57,232 bases of DNA from Bacteroidales bacterium (GTDB lineage Bacteria > Bacteroidota > Bacteroidia > Bacteroidales > Azobacteroidaceae). Position numbers and translations under genes: made by a program. Of this stretch, positions 16,424 through 24,781 are shown in pieces. Location: contig BHEP01000014.1 of NCBI GenBank assembly GCA_003851245.1, positions 1 through 57,232 of the forward strand, in the 5' to 3' direction. A model generated the notes under the pieces. That model was not told the DNA's origin and made no database searches. It saw only the letters and a program-made list of their open reading frames with translations. Every line of letters starts with the position of its first letter. Within the stretch, counting starts at the first letter, position 1.

Positions 16424-16649
16424 ATTTATTTTTAATTCTATAATTTGTTCCGCATAAAAATGAGCCCATCAAGCAAACAAACTTGCCTGCTTTGACGAGC
16501 CACAAAAATAAGCATTATTTTTTATTATCCTTGCAAATATTCTAGTAAATCCTCTTGCAAATCCCTATCAAGAGTTTTGTATTATTGAATTGTTGCCCAA
16601 AATATTTATCTGGTTCTGATAAATATTTTTGTATTTGAAAATGAATGCC

Positions 16650-16657
16650 TACATTTG
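16650..16657 (+). promoter_or_regulatory. -7 box of manA (TACATTTG)
   Basis: TACATTTG fits TAnnTTTG, with a TTTTG at 16627-16631 at a suitable -33 distance. It lies 58 bp before the manA ATG. The rest of the 291-bp gap to the divergent outer-membrane protein gene shows nothing else clear. Confidence 0.5.
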
Positions 16658-16714
16658 TACTAGAATAGTATCGAAAATTTAGTTTTTAGAAACCCTCAAA
16701 TTATCAATTATTTA

Positions 16715-17698
16715 ATGAAATTATATCCTATTGTATTTGAACCTCTTTTGAAACCCATTATGTGGGGAGGTGATGAGATATGCAAATTTAAAGGCCTGTC
16801 GCCTATTCAAGATGGCATTGGTGAAAGCTGGGAAGTATCGCATGTCAAAAACTCAGTATCTGTGGTAAGTAATGGTGAATTGAAGGGCCAATCGCTTGAC
16901 CAGTTAATTCATACTTATGAGGCACAATTATTGGGTGAAAATGTGCTGGCTCGCTTTGGGAAGAAATTCCCCTTACTAATAAAATTTATTGATGCCCGCG
17001 ATCATTTGTCCATACAGGTTCATCCCGATGATGCCTTGGCAAAAGCCCGCCATGATAGTTTTGGAAAAACAGAAATGTGGTATGTGATAAGTGCCAAACC
17101 AGGAGCATTTCTTTATTCGGGTTTTGCCAAGCAGCTAGATGCCCAAACTTATGTTGAAAATGTTGAGGACAACACCTTTGTAGAAACTTTGGAAAAGCAC
17201 GAAACACAGGCTGGCGATGTTTTCTTTTTGCCTGCTGGGCGTGTTCATGCCATTGGTGCTGGCTGCTTCATTGCAGAAATACAGCAAACATCAGATATTA
17301 CTTACCGTATCTACGATTTCAACAGAAAGGATGCTCAAGGCAATTCTAGAGAATTGCATACAGAATTGGCAAAGGATGCCATAGACTATACCATTTCTCA
17401 GGAGTATAAATTATCCTATGCGCAGGAAAAAGATAAATTTACGCCCTTGGTAGATTGTCCTTATTTTACGACAAATCTTCTCGAAACTGACAAGCGCCTT
17501 GAAAGGGATCTGCAAGAGCGGGATTCTTTCAGCATCTATATTTGTATGCAAGGAAAATTGACTATCAAAGATGACCTCGGCGCTTTGGTAGAAATACGAC
17601 AAGGGCAAACGGCACTCATTCCTGCTTCGTGCAAATCCATTAGCCTTATTGCTAGCGAAAATTGTAAAATAATGGAAACCTACATCAACAAAGCGTAA
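16715..17698 (+). CDS. manA: Mannose-6-phosphate isomerase, type I
   Basis: ManA interconverts mannose-6-phosphate and fructose-6-phosphate, feeding GDP-mannose or glycolysis. The zinc site of the cupin fold is visible: Gln and His in SIQVHPDD, Glu in KTEMWYV and His in GRVHAIG. The substrate-binding ELA and YDFNRKD segments are present. At 327 aa it belongs to the shorter bacterial type I group. The M15 lipoprotein gene starts one base after its stop, so they share a transcript. Confidence 0.93.
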   Translation: MKLYPIVFEPLLKPIMWGGDEICKFKGLSPIQDGIGESWEVSHVKNSVSVVSNGELKGQSLDQLIHTYEAQLLGENVLARFGKKFPLLIKFIDARDHLSIQVHPDDALAKARHDSFGKTEMWYVISAKPGAFLYSGFAKQLDAQTYVENVEDNTFVETLEKHETQAGDVFFLPAGRVHAIGAGCFIAEIQQTSDITYRIYDFNRKDAQGNSRELHTELAKDAIDYTISQEYKLSYAQEKDKFTPLVDCPYFTTNLLETDKRLERDLQERDSFSIYICMQGKLTIKDDLGALVEIRQGQTALIPASCKSISLIASENCKIMETYINKA

Positions 17699-17699
17699 A

Positions 17700-18431
17700 A
17701 TGTGTTTTTCTCAATGGAGGCTTTCAAACATTCTATATTTCATAATTTTAGTGCTTATGTCTCTTAGCTGTGATTCATCAAAAAATGACAAGTCCTCAAT
17801 CCTTTCTGAAAGCAGTATGCATCAGGATTTGCCTACTGCGGCAGCAAATACAATAGCCTCCTCTCCCATTATTGACAGTGCAATGAGTCTTGAACAAGCC
17901 TTGGATGGGAGTGCTGCTCCAGAGAGCATTACCAGCCAATTGATTTTATTGGACGTATTGTATTATTCTTTCGATGGACTACTACACCAAGGGCAACTGC
18001 TTATAAATAAGCAAATCAAAGACGATATTATAGCCGTCTTTGATACGATTAGGCAAAATAAATTTCCTATTGCTAGAGCCATTCCCATCGCCCATTATCA
18101 ATGGAACGACAATTTGTCGATGGCTGCAAACAATAGCTCGTCGTTTTGCTACAGGACGATAGAAGGAACCAACAGGCTATCACATCATGCTTCGGGAAAT
18201 GCCATAGACATAAATCCATTGCTAAACCCCCTAGTTTGGAAAGAGCCCTATCAAGATAGACCCAACCAGCCCCAAGGGGCTATTTACGACATTAATATAG
18301 AGGGCACTTTGCACGCACAGCATATTGTGGTCAGGGAATTACAAAAAAGAGGTTTCCTTTGGGGCAGAAATTTTCAACGATACTACGACAACCACCATTT
18401 CCAAAAAAATATACCTGCCATAAGTTCCTAA
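17700..18431 (+). CDS. M15-family peptidase lipoprotein
   Basis: The protein (243 aa) has an N-terminal hydrophobic segment ending in a lipobox (MSLSC). Its C-terminal half matches M15 peptidases of the Peptidase_M15_4 type: the zinc motif SHHASGNAIDINP (S/H-x3-G-x-A-x-D) and a downstream HHF. Such enzymes cleave peptidoglycan peptides (D-Ala-D-Ala or L-Ala-D-Glu bonds). It is coupled to manA. Its last nine codons and the following ~40 bp are repeated at 19987-20053. Confidence 0.82.
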   Translation: MCFSQWRLSNILYFIILVLMSLSCDSSKNDKSSILSESSMHQDLPTAAANTIASSPIIDSAMSLEQALDGSAAPESITSQLILLDVLYYSFDGLLHQGQLLINKQIKDDIIAVFDTIRQNKFPIARAIPIAHYQWNDNLSMAANNSSSFCYRTIEGTNRLSHHASGNAIDINPLLNPLVWKEPYQDRPNQPQGAIYDINIEGTLHAQHIVVRELQKRGFLWGRNFQRYYDNHHFQKNIPAISS

Positions 18432-18461
18432 GCGAACAGAGCCCAAAAGCAAGCATATTAA
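18395..18461 (+). repeat. 67-bp direct repeat, left copy
   Basis: This covers the last codons of the M15 gene and the bases after it. The same 67 bp recurs at 19987-20053 with 5 mismatches and no gaps. The pair brackets the DUF4143 ATPase gene. Confidence 0.9.
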
Positions 18462-18555
18462 AATGAATTTAGGTACATATAAGGATATGCCTTATCAATT
18501 TTATATGTTTTGGCTTTTTATTCGCATAAAATGCCCAGATGGATGCAGTATTATA

Positions 18556-19677
18556 TTACATTAGGAATGATTCAAAGTTATCTCTATGAATGATCTCAAA
18601 TGAGCTATCAGGATAATTGTCCAAGAATTGTCGAGGAGTTTTGAATTTTGCATCAGGGTTCCACTTAAATTCAAAGGCTTTTAGTTTGCCGTCTCCCTCT
18701 TCGATATAGTCAATTTCTTTCTGATCTTTTGTTCTCCAAAACCACTGTTTGCACCAAACCGATGAATAATCGAGCATCTTCATTCGCTCCGAAATGAGAA
18801 AATTTTCCCACAATGCACCAATGTCAGTGCGTGTTTCGATAATGGAAAAATTTGCAATCAATGCGTTACGCATACCATTGTCGTAAAAGTAGATCTTCCT
18901 GCTGCTTTTGAGTTCGTTACGCAAATTACGGCTAAAAGAGCCTAAACGAAAAATAACATAGGACTGCTCAAGCAGGATGATGTACTTCTCCACCGTTTTA
19001 CTGTCTAAACCACAGAGTTGCCCCAACTCGTTGTATGACACTTGAGACCCCACTTGAAAAGCCAATGCTTGCAACAGACTAAGCAGCTTATCGGGTTTTT
19101 TTATCTGCTCCCACATCAAAATATCTTTGTACAGGTAGCTGTCGGATAGTTGTTTGAGGATCTCTTTTTCGTTGCCTGGATTATTCACCACATCGGGATA
19201 ATAGCCATAGACCAACCTATGCGGAATCATTCTCTTTTCATCAAGCAAGCCGTGGTGAGTAAGCATTTCTGAGAATGCAATCGGATACATTTTATATTCC
19301 CATTTGCGACCAGTCAAAGGCTCATTGACTTTATTTGCCAAATCAAACGAGGAACTGCCAGTGGCGATCAGCTGCACATTGGGAATTTGGTCAGTAATAA
19401 GTTTCAGACGAAGACCTATATCGGGTATGCGCTGGGCTTCATCAATGACCACGATCTTTTTATTTCCGAATATGGCCTTTAGGCGAGTGGAAGATATATG
19501 CTCGAATAGGGCCTGTACATCCGTTTCATCCCCATTCATCCAAAGCACATCGTCCATATTGGAAAACAAGCTCCTGAGCAGTGTTGTTTTACCAACCTGC
19601 CTAGCACCCATTAAAATAATAGCTTTCCCCTTGCCGATCTTCGATTGAACAGCTTTTTTTAATATCCTTTCTATCAT
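18556..19677 (-). CDS. AAA_14/DUF4143 ATPase
   Basis: This is a P-loop ATPase of the widespread AAA_14 plus DUF4143 family. Walker A is GARQVGKTT at 24-32 and Walker B VVIDEAQ around 76-82. The C-terminal half has the DUF4143 wHTH-nuclease-like region (SQVSYNELGQLCGLDSKTVEKY, then IYFYDNGMRNALI, IDYIEEGDGKLKAFEFKW). Family function is unsettled; links to mobile elements and defence have been proposed. The gene stands alone between convergent M15 and fabD genes, is bracketed by 67-bp direct repeats and has a tandem repeat in its upstream region, all signs of insertion as a unit of about 1.6 kb. Confidence 0.88.
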   Translation of the reverse strand: MIERILKKAVQSKIGKGKAIILMGARQVGKTTLLRSLFSNMDDVLWMNGDETDVQALFEHISSTRLKAIFGNKKIVVIDEAQRIPDIGLRLKLITDQIPNVQLIATGSSSFDLANKVNEPLTGRKWEYKMYPIAFSEMLTHHGLLDEKRMIPHRLVYGYYPDVVNNPGNEKEILKQLSDSYLYKDILMWEQIKKPDKLLSLLQALAFQVGSQVSYNELGQLCGLDSKTVEKYIILLEQSYVIFRLGSFSRNLRNELKSSRKIYFYDNGMRNALIANFSIIETRTDIGALWENFLISERMKMLDYSSVWCKQWFWRTKDQKEIDYIEEGDGKLKAFEFKWNPDAKFKTPRQFLDNYPDSSFEIIHRDNFESFLM

Positions 19678-19697
19678 GATGAATCAGTTTACAAAGG

Positions 19698-19705
19698 CAA
19701 ATATA
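19698..19705 (-). promoter_or_regulatory. Possible -7 box of the ATPase gene (TATATTTG)
   Basis: TATATTTG on the minus strand lies 20 bp before the ATPase ATG and immediately next to the 32-bp tandem repeats, which would then occupy the -33 region and beyond. Confidence 0.4.
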
Positions 19706-19708
19706 CAA

Positions 19709-19823
19709 TTTTTTGGATTATATTCCTCAAATAGTGCTACTTTTTTGGATTGCATTCCTCAAATAGTGCTACTTTTTTGGATTACGTTCCTCAAATAGTG
19801 CTACTTTTTTGGATTACGTTCCT
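19709..19823 (-). repeat. 32-bp tandem repeat, 3.6 copies, upstream of the ATPase gene
   Basis: Copies at 19709-19740, 19741-19772 and 19773-19804 and a partial at 19805-19823 differ only at 2-3 bases around the middle (TATATTCC, TGCATTCC, TACGTTCC). The period is about three helical turns, so repeated sites would face the same side of the DNA. There are no spacers, so it is not a CRISPR array. The remaining bases to 19986 are AT-rich with nothing recognisable. An operator array controlling the ATPase gene is plausible. Confidence 0.9.
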
Positions 19824-19986
19824 TATTATTACAATAATTCCCATAATTCGGACATAAGCCTCCATCTATCTTATTTTTATTTATTCGTTAATGTGTGTAA
19901 ACTATACCCTTAGTGTATCAAGTAAATCCGACAAATATCGAACAAAGTTGTATGGCAAATTGCCACCCTCATCACTGGCAAAATCT

Positions 19987-20053
19987 CCATTTCCAAAAAA
20001 ATCTACCTGCCATAAGTTCCTAAGATGACAGAGCCCAAAAGCAAGCACATTAA
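19987..20053 (+). repeat. 67-bp direct repeat, right copy
   Basis: This copy contains the end of the M15 coding sequence out of context, and its last bases form the fabD stop codon. Differences from the left copy are limited to 5 positions (for example AAGATGACAG versus AAGCGAACAG). Confidence 0.9.
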
Positions 20054-20919
20054 TTAGTTGTTACGCTGGAATCTATTTTTTTTATCAATCCAATCAAAAC
20101 ATTGCCTGGCCCTATTTCCGTAAAAGAAGTAGCACCATCGGCTATCATATTTTTGATAGACTGCGTCCATTTTACGGGGGCTGTAAGTTGTTTTATAAGA
20201 TTATCCTTAATTGTTTGAGGATCGGTCTCGCCCCTTGTTGTAACATTCTGATAGATAGGGCAAGATGGCTTGGCAAAAACAACAGCGTCGATAGCCTGGG
20301 CAAGTTCTATGGCGGCAGGCTGCATCAAGGGAGAGTGAAAAGCACCACCCACCTTGAGTTTGATTGCTCTTTTTGCTCCTGCCTCAAGCATTTTTTCGCA
20401 GGCCTGATCTATTCCATCTATCGATCCAGAGATAACAACTTGACCAGGACAATTGTAGTTGGCGGCAACTACAACCGCGTCTATACTAGCACAAATCTCT
20501 TCCACCTTTTCGTCGGGCAAGTTTAGTACTGCTGCCATGGTCGAAGGCTGTGCCTCACAAGCTTTTTGCATGGCCAAAGCTCTTTGGTAAACCAATCGTA
20601 AAGCATCTTCAAAAGACAATACTCCTGCTACTACTAGTGCCGAAAACTCTCCCAAAGAATGACCCGCTACCATCTCGGCTTTTATAGAATCGCCCATGGT
20701 AGCAGCCAAAATAACCGAATGCAGAAAAACTGCAGGCTGCGTGACCTTGGTCTGACGAAGATCTTCGTCTGTTCCTGCAAACATCATATCGGTAATGCGA
20801 AAACCCAAAATTTGATTGGCCTTTTCAAACATTTCTTTAGCCACTGTAGACGTTTCATACAAGTCCTTACCCATTCCTACAAACTGTGCGCCCTGACCTG
20901 GAAATACAAATACATTCAT
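20050..20919 (-). CDS. fabD: Malonyl-CoA:ACP transacylase FabD
   Basis: FabD moves malonyl from CoA to acyl carrier protein in fatty-acid synthesis. The oxyanion loop FPGQGAQ is at 6-12, the nucleophile Ser88 lies in GHSLGE, the carboxylate-binding Arg is in YQRALAMQ, and the catalytic His is in GAFHSPLM. Length (289 aa) is normal. The start gives the canonical MNVFVFPGQGAQ. It lies downstream of rplU-rpmA but is separated from them by a terminator, and its own -7 box is not clear. Confidence 0.96.
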   Translation of the reverse strand: MNVFVFPGQGAQFVGMGKDLYETSTVAKEMFEKANQILGFRITDMMFAGTDEDLRQTKVTQPAVFLHSVILAATMGDSIKAEMVAGHSLGEFSALVVAGVLSFEDALRLVYQRALAMQKACEAQPSTMAAVLNLPDEKVEEICASIDAVVVAANYNCPGQVVISGSIDGIDQACEKMLEAGAKRAIKLKVGGAFHSPLMQPAAIELAQAIDAVVFAKPSCPIYQNVTTRGETDPQTIKDNLIKQLTAPVKWTQSIKNMIADGATSFTEIGPGNVLIGLIKKIDSSVTTN

Positions 20920-20940
20920 ACTTTTAATTGATTAATTAAA

Positions 20941-20978
20941 AACGCCTGCTTGATTTTACTCAAGCAGGCGTTTTTTTA
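20941..20978 (-). terminator. Terminator of rplU-rpmA
   Basis: A perfect 13-bp GC-rich stem (20941-20953 with 20960-20972) has T runs on both sides. It lies 29 bp beyond the rpmA stop in the direction of transcription and just before fabD. Confidence 0.85.
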
Positions 20979-21000
20979 TTTGACAAATATAATATTTATC

Positions 21001-21267
21001 TTATGCTTGCGCAATAATAGGTAAAACAGATACAAAGGATCTGTTATCTTTTCTTTTTCTAAAAACAACTGTACCGTGTACCAAAGCAAACAAAGTATGG
21101 TCTTTGCCCATACCTACATTTTCACCTGGATGATGTGTTGTTCCTCTTTGACGAATAAGAATATTGCCTGCCTTACACAGAGCACCACCAAAAATCTTTA
21201 CACCCAATCGCTTGCTTTGAGACTCACGGCCGTTTCTTGAACTACCGACTCCTTTTTTATGTGCCAT
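21001..21267 (-). CDS. rpmA: 50S ribosomal protein L27
   Basis: This is L27, at the peptidyl-transferase centre of the large subunit. The start [22 protein letters not shown] and the GxxLIRQRGT(H)[17 protein letters not shown] pattern are diagnostic, and no cleavable N-terminal extension of the Firmicutes type is present. It follows rplU by 19 bp in the conserved L21-L27 operon. Confidence 0.98.
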   Translation of the reverse strand: MAHKKGVGSSRNGRESQSKRLGVKIFGGALCKAGNILIRQRGTTHHPGENVGMGKDHTLFALVHGTVVFRKRKDNRSFVSVLPIIAQA

Positions 21268-21286
21268 TTTCTTTTTCTTTTAAAAT

Positions 21287-21598
21287 TTAAGCAATAACTT
21301 CTTTAACTAAAACCTCTGTAAATTGTTGGCGATGACCATTTAATTTACGGTGCCCTTTTCTTCTCTTCTTATGAAAAATAAGAACTTTATCACCCTTTAC
21401 ATGAGAAATTACTTCCACTACTACCTTTGCACCTTCAAGCAGGGGAGAGCCTATGCTCACCTTGCCATCTTTGTCTACTAGCATTACTTTCTCGAACTCC
21501 ACCTCTGCGCCTCTGTCGGCATTGATGCGATGAACAAACAATTTTTGATCTTTCTCAACCTTAAATTGCTGCCCTTGAATGTCTACAATTACGTACAT
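21287..21598 (-). CDS. rplU: 50S ribosomal protein L21
   Basis: This is L21, a 23S rRNA-binding protein. The opening [18 protein letters not shown] and the C-terminal [19 protein letters not shown] are diagnostic. Length (103 aa) is normal. It is the first gene of the rplU-rpmA operon, with a -7 box at 21682-21689. Confidence 0.98.
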   Translation of the reverse strand: MYVIVDIQGQQFKVEKDQKLFVHRINADRGAEVEFEKVMLVDKDGKVSIGSPLLEGAKVVVEVISHVKGDKVLIFHKKRRKGHRKLNGHRQQFTEVLVKEVIA

Positions 21599-21681
21599 CT
21601 GTTAATTATTACAGTTACCTCCCGAAGGTGGATTGGATTATTTCCAAGCACTTAAAATACCTTCTGCGGAATTTGATGGCA

Positions 21682-21689
21682 CAAAAGTA
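21682..21689 (-). promoter_or_regulatory. -7 box of rplU-rpmA (TACTTTTG)
   Basis: TACTTTTG on the minus strand lies 83 bp before the rplU start. An 80-base leader is long enough for autoregulation by L21, but I see no defined structure. Confidence 0.5.
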
Positions 21690-21806
21690 ATTCTTTTTTT
21701 TTATATTTTCAAATAAATATGCCTTTTTTGATCTAAGCTTTTTACTAATTAAATATATTTTTATTAATATTCTAGCTAAACAAGCCTTTTAATACAAAAT
21801 ATATAC

Positions 21807-21814
21807 TAATTTTG
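21807..21814 (+). promoter_or_regulatory. -7 box of the DUF3467 gene (TAATTTTG)
   Basis: TAATTTTG fits the consensus and lies 133 bp before the chosen ATG at 21948. The rest of the 349-bp gap between rplU and this gene holds only AT-rich sequence and the divergent rplU promoter. Confidence 0.45.
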
Positions 21815-21947
21815 TAAGTCAGCGAACAAATTGCATAATATAAAAGCGCAAGATAGACCGCAAATATAGACCGCAAGATAAACAATGTCTGCGGAAAAAA
21901 TAGGACTCAGCAATCTGCAAATTATAAAATATAAATATAACTACAAT

Positions 21948-22253
21948 ATGAATAAAGAACAAAACCAAGGTATCCAAATCGAACTCAGCGATGAGATAGC
22001 ACAAGGCACTTATGTCAATCTAGCCATTATAGCACATTCGTCCTCCGAGTTTGTGGTCGATTTTGTAAGAATAGTACCTAGTGTGCCTAAAGCCAAGGTA
22101 AAATCTAGGATTATACTCACTCCAGAACATGCCAAAAGGCTAATGTTTGCTCTTGAAGAAAATATTCGCAAATATGAAAATCAATTTGGCGAAATAAATG
22201 TGCTGGAACAGCAATTTAATCCACCTATTATTGGCCCTATAGGGGAGGCATAA
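21948..22253 (+). CDS. DUF3467 family protein
   Basis: A small (101 aa) protein of the DUF3467 family, recognisable by IQIELSDEIAQGTYVNLA, FVVDFVRIVPS and ILTPEHAKRLMFALEENI. I chose the ATG at 21948 because it gives the family start (MNKEQNQG); the longer frame from 21885 adds a Lys/Tyr-rich stretch with no similarity. The function is unknown; the protein is soluble and very common in Bacteroidota. It precedes thrA by 60 bp and may share its transcript. Confidence 0.88.
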   Translation: MNKEQNQGIQIELSDEIAQGTYVNLAIIAHSSSEFVVDFVRIVPSVPKAKVKSRIILTPEHAKRLMFALEENIRKYENQFGEINVLEQQFNPPIIGPIGEA

Positions 22254-22313
22254 GGTTTAAAGGTATAAGACATGCTAAAAAAGCAACAAACGTAAAAAAC
22301 AAATATAATACGT

Positions 22314-24749
22314 ATGAAGATATTGAAATTTGGCGGAACATCCGTAGGTTCCGTAAATAGCCTGTTGGGCGTAAAAAAAATCATTGAGTCTGTAGACGAA
22401 CCTGTCGTTGTTGTTGTTTCTGCCATAGGCGGGATAACAGATAAGCTTTTGGCTACAGCCAAATTGGCAGTCAAGGCTGACACTTTATACCAAGAGGCAT
22501 ACGCCGAAATAATAGGTATACATAAAGACTTGATTGATGGGATATTTTCTAAAACAGGCGAAAAAGAGATAGTATATAATCAAGTAGTAGAGCTGCTGGA
22601 CGAACTTGGCAATATTTATAAAGGAGTGTTTCTTATACAAGATCTATCTCTCAAGACTTCAGATATTATTGTTAGTTATGGCGAAAGAATTTCTTCCCTA
22701 ATCATAAGCCATCTTATTGAAGGGTCTAAATTGTTTGATGCTAGAAAATTTATAAAAACGGAAAAGCAATTCCACAAGCACATAGTAGATTTCAATATCA
22801 CCAACAGGCTCATAGAAGAACAATTTGCCAACTTGCCACAGCGATCTATTGTTCCGGGTTTTATATCTTCCAACAAAGATACAGGCGAAGTTACAAACCT
22901 AGGAAGAGGTGGCTCCGACTATACTGCCGCCATCATTGCTTCGGCCCTAAACGCATCCGTTTTGGAGATATGGACTGATGTAGACGGATTTATGACTGCC
23001 GACCCCAAGGTCATTAGTAATGCCTATGTGCTTGAGCAACTTAGCTACATAGAAGCTATGGAGCTATCCAATTTCGGTGCCAAGGTCATTTACCCTCCAA
23101 CGATTTTTCCTGCCTATCACAAAAATATACCCATCAGAATACGCAATTCCTTCAAACCCCAAGGTCTGGGAACACTCATTACGCGAGAAAATAAAAAAGA
23201 TGGCAAAGCCATTAAGGGCATATCCTCTATTGACGACACCTGCCTTATCACAGTACAAGGACTGGGAATGGTGGGCGTAATTGGCGTAAACTATAGGATA
23301 TTTAGGGTGTTAGCAAAAAATGGTATCAGCGTGTTTATGGTTTCACAAGCCTCCTCTGAAAACACTACATCAATAGCTGTAAGAAATGAATTTGCCGACC
23401 TTGCCGTCAAAGAATTGCAAGGAGAGTTTTCCCTTGAAATAAGTCAAGGAGAGATCAACGACATTAAGGCTGAAAAAGAACTTGCAACAGTAGCCATTGT
23501 TGGCGAAAACATGAAAAGAACACCAGGCATAGCAGGACAGCTCTTTGGCACCCTTGGCAAAAGTGGCATTAGTGTAATTGCATGTGCTCAAGGAGCTTCC
23601 GAAACAAATATTTCTTTTGTAATCAAAAAAAAATACCTGCGAAAGGCTTTAAATTCTATCCACGACTCTTTTTTTCTTTCTCAATATAAGGTGTTAAATA
23701 TTTTTCTGGTAGGAATTGGTACTGTTGGAGCCAGCCTTTTGGAGCAGCTAAAGCAGCAACAACCCAAGCTGATGCAGCAAAATAGCCTAAAAATACGTGT
23801 TGTAGGCATAGCAAACTCCAAAAAAGCCATTTTTGATAGAAAGGGAATAGACTTATCAAACTACGAACAAAGACTTAAGAACGAAGGCGTAGACTCTTCT
23901 CCAGAATTTTTGTGCAAGGAAATCGAAGAGATGAATATCTTCAACTCTATATTTGTTGATTGCACGGCTAGTGCTGAAGTAGCTGCCCTATACAAAAATT
24001 TGATAACAAACAATGTAGCGGTGGTGACGGCCAACAAAATAGCATCGTCATCGAGCTATAAAGACTATGCCGAGCTAAAGGATATTTCTCGCAAACTGGG
24101 TGTAAAATACTTGTTTGAAACAAATGTTGGTGCCGGACTTCCCATCATCAACACTATGAATGCCTTGATCAATAGCGGCGATAAGATACTAAAATTAGAG
24201 GCCGTACTTTCGGGCACTCTCAACTATATTTTTAATGTTCTTAGCGAAAGCATTCCCCTGAGTAAGGCCATACTTATGGCAAAAGAGGCGGGGTATGCCG
24301 AGCCCGATCCGCGAATAGATTTGTGTGGGCTTGATGTTGTTAGAAAATTGGTCATCCTTTCTAGGGAAGCTGGTTATAAGGTAGAACAAGGCGAAGTAGT
24401 AAAAAATTTGTTTATTCCCGAAAAATATTTTGACGGATCTATCGAAGATTTTTGGAAAAACATTCCTCAACTAGATGCACAGTTTGAAGCGCAGCGAAAA
24501 GAACTAGATGCGCAAGGAAAAAAATGCCGATTTGTGGCAAAAATGGAAAAAGGAAAATGTGAAGTTGGCTTGCAAACAGTAGATAGAAGTCACCCTTTCT
24601 ATGAATTGGAAGGGAGCAACAATATCATCACCATCACTACCGAACGCTACAACGAATATCCTATGATGATAAAGGGCTATGGAGCTGGTGCCAGCGTTAC
24701 GGCAGCAGGTGTTTTTTCAGACATCATTAGCATTGCCAATATAAGATAA
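22314..24749 (+). CDS. thrA: Bifunctional aspartate kinase / homoserine dehydrogenase I
   Basis: This fused enzyme makes the first and third steps from aspartate to threonine and methionine. The aspartate kinase domain opens with MKILKFGGTSVGS and contains GRGGSDYTA; ACT domains follow (~300-460); the dehydrogenase begins near residue 465 with an NAD(P)-binding GIGTVGAS and contains the EAGYAEPDPRIDL motif. Length 811 aa is typical. No thrB or thrC follows; the next gene is convergent. I see no threonine attenuator, as there is only a short leader. Confidence 0.97.
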   Translation: MKILKFGGTSVGSVNSLLGVKKIIESVDEPVVVVVSAIGGITDKLLATAKLAVKADTLYQEAYAEIIGIHKDLIDGIFSKTGEKEIVYNQVVELLDELGNIYKGVFLIQDLSLKTSDIIVSYGERISSLIISHLIEGSKLFDARKFIKTEKQFHKHIVDFNITNRLIEEQFANLPQRSIVPGFISSNKDTGEVTNLGRGGSDYTAAIIASALNASVLEIWTDVDGFMTADPKVISNAYVLEQLSYIEAMELSNFGAKVIYPPTIFPAYHKNIPIRIRNSFKPQGLGTLITRENKKDGKAIKGISSIDDTCLITVQGLGMVGVIGVNYRIFRVLAKNGISVFMVSQASSENTTSIAVRNEFADLAVKELQGEFSLEISQGEINDIKAEKELATVAIVGENMKRTPGIAGQLFGTLGKSGISVIACAQGASETNISFVIKKKYLRKALNSIHDSFFLSQYKVLNIFLVGIGTVGASLLEQLKQQQPKLMQQNSLKIRVVGIANSKKAIFDRKGIDLSNYEQRLKNEGVDSSPEFLCKEIEEMNIFNSIFVDCTASAEVAALYKNLITNNVAVVTANKIASSSSYKDYAELKDISRKLGVKYLFETNVGAGLPIINTMNALINSGDKILKLEAVLSGTLNYIFNVLSESIPLSKAILMAKEAGYAEPDPRIDLCGLDVVRKLVILSREAGYKVEQGEVVKNLFIPEKYFDGSIEDFWKNIPQLDAQFEAQRKELDAQGKKCRFVAKMEKGKCEVGLQTVDRSHPFYELEGSNNIITITTERYNEYPMMIKGYGAGASVTAAGVFSDIISIANIR

Positions 24750-24781
24750 AAAAGTATAAAAGGATATTTTTTATAGAACTC

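Noticed and set aside
18463-18564. 33-codon frame after the M15 gene
   Set aside because: It has no ribosome-binding site or recognisable features and lies within the repeat-bounded insertion; not called as a gene.
19709-19823. Short CRISPR array
   Set aside because: The 32-bp units are directly adjacent with no spacers and no cas genes are nearby; it is a tandem repeat.
21885-21947. N-terminal extension of the DUF3467 protein
   Set aside because: The added residues are Lys/Tyr-rich and unlike the family, whose start is at the ATG at 21948.
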